Part shown: positions 5,834-9,897 of the stretch, in pieces
How positions within the stretch are numbered: the stretch's first letter is position 1
Layout: every line of letters begins with the position of its first letter
NCBI GenBank assembly: GCA_041743425.1
Contig: JBGTMS010000126.1
Coordinates: forward strand, 1 to 9,897
DNA from: JTS-RE37 sp041743425
GTDB lineage: Bacteria > Bacteroidota > Bacteroidia > Flavobacteriales > Flavobacteriaceae
Reading direction: 5' to 3'
DNA length: 9,897 bases
Translations under genes and position numbers: made by a program
Notes under the pieces: model-generated
The model's input: only the letters and a program-made list of their open reading frames with translations
The model's database searches: none
What the model was told of the DNA's origin: nothing

Positions 5834-7150
5834 TCATGGCAGATCTCTGTCTAAGCCTTTTTCAAAAGTTGTAATTCCTTTGGAAAACTGCGCGTTTTCC
5901 TGGTCTTTATTTTTCTCTTCAATATATTTGGAAAGATATTTTGTACTTGCATGTCTGTGATGAACCAACATTCCACCAATAAAATTGCGTTCCCTGTGGG
6001 TATCCAGATGACCCCTGATATCAAGCAGTCTAACAGAAAGTTCTGCCGTGTGGCTCTTGGCAAAGAACTCTCTCTTCAGGATGTGAGTGCCTTTGCGCTG
6101 TTCCGCTGTCCACCGATCCCTGTTACTGTAAAGACTTACCGCTCCGGCTGCAAAATCCTCAGGATTGTGCGCCACTACTCCACCCCATTCGGCTGCAAAC
6201 CCGAGGCCTTCAATACCCATTTGTGTGGTTACGGACGGGGTCCCGGACATCATGCTTTCTACCAATTTGCCCTTGATACCTGCGCCAAACCGTAACGGCG
6301 CCAATAGTACCCTGGCACGTCCCAGCACCTCAGGCGCGTCATTCACCCATCCGTGTACATAAAATCCTGACTTCGGATCATGGAGTTTAGATATATTTGC
6401 GGGAAGGTACGCTCCATATATATGTACTTTGGCTTCCGGCATCCGATTCCGTATAATTGGCCATATCTCCATCGCCAGCCACTCAAATGAATCGGTATTA
6501 GGGGCATGTTTTCCTGTTCCTATGCTTACAAAATCTTCGCGTTCATCAAAACCTTTAAGCTTTTGCAGTGCAACCTCATGCCTGCTGTCATGGTACGGAA
6601 GGTATGGGACGTATACTATCAAGGCCAGGGGTACCTGAAAAATCTCTGTCAGAGCCTGTATCTCAAAGCTGGAAATGATCAGTGAGAGGTCGCTGCGATA
6701 AATGGCTGCAATTTCCCTTTTAGCCAGCTCCGAGGTGATCCAAAGTTGGCTGTTCCATATTTTTCCTGAAAGAAAGGCATCTCTCCTTGAGGAGCGAAGT
6801 GAATGTAAGTCCTCTGTATCAAGTATACGAAGGGCGTGAGGTGCAAATTCCGCAACGCGCCAGCCAAATTGCTCTTCGGCCAGGAATCTGTCAAATAGTA
6901 CAACTTGCGGTTTTAGCTCCAGCAGCATAGAATCAAACACCTGATCATTCACGTTGATTTTTACTTTTTCAATCTGCCACAGCGACAGGTCAGCCGCGTA
7001 AAGTACTTCCGAAGCTGTGCTTGCATAAGTAATATGATACTCTTCTCTAAAGAAACCGATCAGCTGCAGCATCCGACTACCTGCTGCAGTAGCCGCCGGT
7101 TCAGGCCAGGTGAGGCTGATAATCAGTAGATTTTTTCGATTCATATCCAT
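5834..7150 (-). CDS. family 4 (GT-B fold) glycosyltransferase
   Basis: The 438-residue product has no signal peptide and should act in the cytosol, perhaps at the inner membrane face. The N-terminal acceptor domain starts NLLIISLTWPEP (7-18) with an AAGSR loop (22-26). The C-terminal nucleotide-sugar domain starts near residue 205: IGTGKHAPNTDSFEWL (210-225), KVHIYGAY (241-248), FYVHGWVND (263-271) and APLRFGAGIKGKLVESMMSG (284-303). E298 is the conserved glutamate of the donor site; the first glutamate of the EX7E pattern is replaced by A290, as in many members with a GAGIKGK motif. Donor and acceptor cannot be predicted. The C-terminus (390-438) is a basic, then charged tail. The start could be M1 or M3. 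It lies 111 bases after the helicase gene and 54 before menB. Confidence 0.9.
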   Translation of the reverse strand: MDMNRKNLLIISLTWPEPAATAAGSRMLQLIGFFREEYHITYASTASEVLYAADLSLWQIEKVKINVNDQVFDSMLLELKPQVVLFDRFLAEEQFGWRVAEFAPHALRILDTEDLHSLRSSRRDAFLSGKIWNSQLWITSELAKREIAAIYRSDLSLIISSFEIQALTEIFQVPLALIVYVPYLPYHDSRHEVALQKLKGFDEREDFVSIGTGKHAPNTDSFEWLAMEIWPIIRNRMPEAKVHIYGAYLPANISKLHDPKSGFYVHGWVNDAPEVLGRARVLLAPLRFGAGIKGKLVESMMSGTPSVTTQMGIEGLGFAAEWGGVVAHNPEDFAAGAVSLYSNRDRWTAEQRKGTHILKREFFAKSHTAELSVRLLDIRGHLDTHRERNFIGGMLVHHRHASTKYLSKYIEEKNKDQENAQFSKGITTFEKGLDRDLP

Positions 7151-7156
7151 CTATAT

Positions 7157-7164
7157 AAAAGATA
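7157..7164 (-). promoter_or_regulatory. weak -7-like element next to the glycosyltransferase start
   Basis: Minus-strand TATCTTTT lies only six bases before the first ATG (7150) of the glycosyltransferase. If it is a promoter, the transcript would have almost no leader, or translation would begin at the second ATG (7144). There is no supporting -33 box, so chance is a fair alternative. Confidence 0.15.
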
Positions 7165-7261
7165 GGGAAATGATTTTATCATGCGGGCCGATCCAGGAAT
7201 GGCAGGGTCGTATTAAGAAAATATCGAAAGATGATTATGGGATTTTTGTGGATGCCAGTCG

Positions 7262-8779
7262 TTATAATCGTCCTGCAAATTTTTGGGATATTCGCAACCG
7301 GAGTTTTCTTTCATAATCTTCTTCCAGCCATTCCTTATAGTTCTTTGTATTATTCATGATACAATAAGAATACTGGCGAACACGATAGGCGATCTCTTCT
7401 TTCAACTGCTTCGCAAGGATACGGGCATCAAAGACATCTGAGCTGTTTTCTACGCATATGACGGCGTGCTGCTCAATACTTCTTTCCAGCACTGTTTTCG
7501 ACTTCAACCCCATTGCGAATACCTTCTTGTACTCCTCCTTGATATCAAATTCAATTGCTGCTGAATTTTTAAATTTGATTTTCAGTTCTTCAGGCATTTC
7601 GTAGATAAACTCCCGCTCTATATCATCATCATTCTTAATATTTTCAAGAAAGAAATCAGGAAAATGAAAGATTTCCTGCCAATCGATGGCCCCTTCCCAC
7701 AACCCGAACCTTGCAACGTTGTTCCCGAGATCGATAACATTAAAAGTATCTTTATGAGGGAGGATCCGGGACCCACGGCCAATCATCTGGAAGTAGAGCG
7801 TCAGGGAGCGTGTCGCCCGGTTCAGAATAATGGTTTCCACCGTGGGTTCATCAAAACCCGTGGTGAGGATACTTACAGAAGTAAGGATGGCATCCGGGGT
7901 CTCCGCAAACCATTCGAGTATTTCCCGCCGCTCCGAACCGCTGTTTTTGTTGTCAAGATGCCGGATATTGTAGCCGGCTTTCTTAAAGGTCTCATAGACA
8001 TACCTGGAGGTGCTGATCCCATTGTTAAAGATCAGGGTTTTGGTACCCTTTGCAATCTCATCATAGGCCTCCAGCAATTTGCCGAGCATATTCTGGTTCC
8101 CGTACAATTCGTCCGAGGATTTCACCGTATAATCTCCACTGATGCCTAGTTTTAGTGATCTGAGACTAACGTCATAATTATAGACCATCGCCTTGGCAAG
8201 GAAGCTTTTTTTAATGAGCGCGCCAATAGATTCCCCGACAATCAGTTTCTTGTAATTGTCCTTCATGGGAAGTTTAATATTTGAACTGAGCGGGGTGGCG
8301 GTTACGCCAAGAATAATCGATTTTTCAAAAAATTTAAAAAGTTTCCGAAATGAATTATAGTGAGCTTCGTCAATGATGACAAGTCCCACATTGTTCAAAT
8401 GGACCATGCCTTCCTGCAAGCGGTTATTCAGGGTTTCTACCATAGCCACAAAGCAGGTGTAATCGTCCTGATCTTTGAGCGCTTTGATATCGCTGCTGAT
8501 GATCATATTGTTTACACCAAATCCAGTAAGCATATTGGAGGTCTGGTTGCTCAGTTCAATACGGTGGGTAAGTACAACCACTTTTTTCCCGGTCTGGGTA
8601 ATATACCTGCGCGCTATCTCAGAGAAAACAACCGTTTTGCCGCCGCCCGTGGGAAGCTGGTACAACAGATTGATGTCTTCCGGGGAATCTTTTAAATACT
8701 GAAAAATGGTATTCAGGTCTTGTAACTGATAGTCGTAAAGTGTTTTTTCAATATTCTCCGTTTGAATCGCCAAGGGCAA
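7262..8779 (-). CDS. superfamily 2 DEAH-box helicase (RadD/YejH-like)
   Basis: The 505-residue protein has two RecA-like domains. Domain 1 holds a YQLQ motif (17-20), Walker A PTGGGKT (43-49), motif Ia VVLTHR (68-73), DEAH (137-140) and motif III VTATP (159-163). Domain 2 holds TLIFNNGISTS (248-258), motif V ILTTGFDEP (304-312) and motif VI QMIGRGSR (331-338). These show an ATP-driven nucleic-acid translocase or helicase. Layout resembles RadD and related type I/III restriction-helicase-like proteins, but no nuclease, methylase or specificity gene lies nearby and no zinc-finger cysteines are seen, so a repair role is inferred only by family. Residues 380-505 are a charged helical tail. The start is the TTG at 8777-8779: an in-frame TAA lies 18 bases upstream, and no ATG occurs in frame before residue 83. 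A second TTG two codons on is also possible. Confidence 0.9.
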   Translation of the reverse strand: MPLAIQTENIEKTLYDYQLQDLNTIFQYLKDSPEDINLLYQLPTGGGKTVVFSEIARRYITQTGKKVVVLTHRIELSNQTSNMLTGFGVNNMIISSDIKALKDQDDYTCFVAMVETLNNRLQEGMVHLNNVGLVIIDEAHYNSFRKLFKFFEKSIILGVTATPLSSNIKLPMKDNYKKLIVGESIGALIKKSFLAKAMVYNYDVSLRSLKLGISGDYTVKSSDELYGNQNMLGKLLEAYDEIAKGTKTLIFNNGISTSRYVYETFKKAGYNIRHLDNKNSGSERREILEWFAETPDAILTSVSILTTGFDEPTVETIILNRATRSLTLYFQMIGRGSRILPHKDTFNVIDLGNNVARFGLWEGAIDWQEIFHFPDFFLENIKNDDDIEREFIYEMPEELKIKFKNSAAIEFDIKEEYKKVFAMGLKSKTVLERSIEQHAVICVENSSDVFDARILAKQLKEEIAYRVRQYSYCIMNNTKNYKEWLEEDYERKLRLRISQKFAGRL

Positions 8780-8824
8780 AAAGGATTTTAGTTTGCATTA
8801 CTTGTTGGCATCACACCAATTTTG

Positions 8825-8832
8825 CAAAACTA
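8825..8832 (-). promoter_or_regulatory. promoter -7 element of the helicase gene
   Basis: Minus-strand TAGTTTTG is an exact match to the Bacteroidota consensus TAnnTTTG. Twenty bases further upstream is TTTC (8853-8856), one base from the TTTG -33 box. It would start a leader of roughly 38 bases before the TTG start at 8779. The element lies in the 100-base gap after the dehydrogenase gene, which suggests the helicase has its own promoter. Confidence 0.5.
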
Positions 8833-8879
8833 ACAGATTTTTATGCTTAAAAGAAATATACACCCTGAAATCTGGATAT

Positions 8880-9809
8880 TTAGTACCCCTTTTGATAAGA
8901 AACGGGATTAAGAAGCTCGCTACCCTCCTTAAGGCGACGGTAGTTTTCAATGAGCTGCGGTATAACAGAATCTATATCCGAAACGCTGGCAACATGAGGA
9001 GAAAGTTGTATGGCATCATGCGTCCAGAAAGGATGATTTTCATCAAGGGGCTCTGAATGAAAGACATCCAGGCTGGCGCCTGCCAGGTGCCCTGTATTTA
9101 ATAACTCCAGCAGATCTCCATCTACAAGATGAGCGCCCCTGGCCACATTGATGAGATAGGCGCCTCTTGGCAGAAGTGCCAAATGCTTCCTGTTCAGAAT
9201 GCCCTTTGTTTCATTTGTGAGTGGCAGTAAGCACACCAGAATATCTGAATGGGACAGGCAGGCCGCCAGTTGATCCTGACCTGTAAATATAGTAGCCCCC
9301 TCAAAATTTTTCTGAGATTGGGCCCAGCCGACTACCTTGAAACGAAGGTTAACCAGATCAAGTGCCAGTTTCCCTCCCAAGGCGCCCATTCCAAGTATGC
9401 CAACGCAGATATCGCTACTCCGTTTATAGGGTAAGGGACGCCAAATTTTATGCTGCTGATCCCTGCTGTATGTGTTCAAATTCTTAATATGCGCAAAGAT
9501 GCGGGCCATTACAAATTCTGACATGTCACCTGTCAGGAAGGGATCTACGACACGTGTTACCTGAACTCCCGCGGGCAGGTCAGAATCTTCAAAAATAAAA
9601 TCGACACCAGCCCCTGAAGAGGCGATACATTGCAGGTCCGGATAGTTCGACAGACTGCCGTGAGGGTGCTTCCAGACAATGGCCATTTTAATGGCCTCCC
9701 TTGGATGATCTTCCATATAACTGTACACCGGGATGTCAGGAGCAGCCAAAGCAAGGGCTTCTACCCATTCCTGAAGTCTTTGATCCTGCCTGATGACCAG
9801 CATTGCCAT
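8880..9809 (-). CDS. D-isomer-specific 2-hydroxyacid dehydrogenase, GhrA-like (glyoxylate/hydroxypyruvate reductase family)
   Basis: The 309-residue cytosolic enzyme has the family layout: a split substrate domain (1-100 and 282-309) around a Rossmann domain. GMGALG (140-145 within VGILGMGALGGK) binds the dinucleotide. The catalytic residues are R224 (NVARG), E253 (FHSEP) and H272 (SPHVAS). The end SYQKGY and the segment NVARGAHLVDGDLL resemble E. coli GhrA closely, so reduction of glyoxylate or hydroxypyruvate, or a related 2-ketoacid, is likely. GhrA has RSRK after the second Rossmann strand to hold the NADPH phosphate. Here the same place reads AQSQK (163-167), without either arginine, so cofactor preference may differ. 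The start is the ATG at 9807-9809 (MAMLV); the third codon is an alternative. It lies 24 bases after the partial gene at the right edge, so the two are probably cotranscribed. Confidence 0.92.
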   Translation of the reverse strand: MAMLVIRQDQRLQEWVEALALAAPDIPVYSYMEDHPREAIKMAIVWKHPHGSLSNYPDLQCIASSGAGVDFIFEDSDLPAGVQVTRVVDPFLTGDMSEFVMARIFAHIKNLNTYSRDQQHKIWRPLPYKRSSDICVGILGMGALGGKLALDLVNLRFKVVGWAQSQKNFEGATIFTGQDQLAACLSHSDILVCLLPLTNETKGILNRKHLALLPRGAYLINVARGAHLVDGDLLELLNTGHLAGASLDVFHSEPLDENHPFWTHDAIQLSPHVASVSDIDSVIPQLIENYRRLKEGSELLNPVSYQKGY

Positions 9810-9833
9810 ATCTATTAAATTTGATTCACTTTA

Positions 9834-9897
9834 TTAATCTATTTGATCCAAGGCGTCTTTGAATCCCTCCTTTAAAAGCCAGTCCGAGTCCATCACC
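9834..9897 (-). CDS. C-terminal end of an unidentified gene, 5' part outside the window
   Basis: On the minus strand a frame open from the window edge ends in TAA at 9834-9836. It reads VMDSDWLLKEGFKDALDQID, which looks like an amphipathic C-terminal helix of a real protein; the other two frames are less protein-like. The stop lies 24 bases before the dehydrogenase start and on the same strand, so it is probably the upstream gene of the same transcript. Twenty residues are too few to name a family. Confidence 0.55.
   Translation of the reverse strand, partial: VMDSDWLLKEGFKDALDQID

Noticed and set aside
7110..7316. A + strand frame of 68 codons with a protein-like stretch (WQGRIKKISKDDYGIFVDA) in the gap between helicase and glycosyltransferase
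   Set aside because: It overlaps both neighbouring minus-strand genes at its ends and has no recognisable domain, start signal or homologous context; probably chance.
7664..8149. Long + strand frame (161 codons) inside the helicase region
   Set aside because: It is entirely antisense to well-conserved helicase motifs and shows no protein family features.
7262..8779. Helicase as part of a restriction-modification or defence system
   Set aside because: No methylase, nuclease, specificity subunit or other defence gene is next to it; neighbours are metabolic and a glycosyltransferase, and it fits a RadD-like repair helicase.
8821..8830. TTTTGCAAAA palindrome in the gap before the helicase
   Set aside because: It overlaps the exact TAnnTTTG element and is short and AT-rich; no separate function can be argued.

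Overview
This window looks like chromosomal DNA of a Bacteroidota bacterium, probably of the Flavobacteriia/Cytophagia type. The support is indirect: short AT-rich leaders without clear Shine-Dalgarno sequences, promoter-like elements of the TAnnTTTG type, several small lipoproteins with lipoboxes, a monoheme-cytochrome plus FG-GAP/VCBS lipoprotein, and a menaquinone-pathway MenB. No tRNA, rRNA, CRISPR array, insertion sequence or phage gene was seen.

Layout. The left end (1-683, + strand) is the 3' part of a von Willebrand factor A domain protein, closed by a strong intrinsic terminator at 751-791. Next comes a gap of about 470 bases with one doubtful 55-residue membrane ORF (924-1091, +) and a nested hairpin (1101-1140). 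From 1153 to the right end every convincing gene is on the minus strand. Read in transcription order from the right, these are: the last 21 codons of an unidentified gene (9834-9897), a GhrA-like 2-hydroxyacid dehydrogenase, a superfamily 2 DEAH helicase, a family 4 glycosyltransferase, and menB followed by a terminator-like hairpin (4835-4868). A non-coding gap of 383 bases follows, then a tight four-gene cluster: a truncated cytochrome c/VCBS lipoprotein, a 3D-domain lipoprotein, an N-acetylmuramoyl-L-alanine amidase lipoprotein and an M14 zinc carboxypeptidase.

How the genes may work together. In the four-gene cluster the genes abut, lie 34 bases apart, or overlap by 11 bases, and all four products carry export signals. 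Three have domains linked to peptidoglycan or peptide turnover, so the cluster is best read as an envelope-remodelling operon. The cytochrome gene at its head appears to have lost its C-terminal half. The right-hand genes (dehydrogenase, helicase, glycosyltransferase, menB) are a looser codirectional series of housekeeping-type functions with gaps of 54-111 bases and separate promoter-like elements. I see no clear evidence of a wholly new defence or mobile system here. The points most worth a second look are the envelope operon with its truncated first gene, the loss of the usual NADP-binding arginines in the GhrA homologue, the 19-base dyad in front of menB, and the small membrane ORF near 924.
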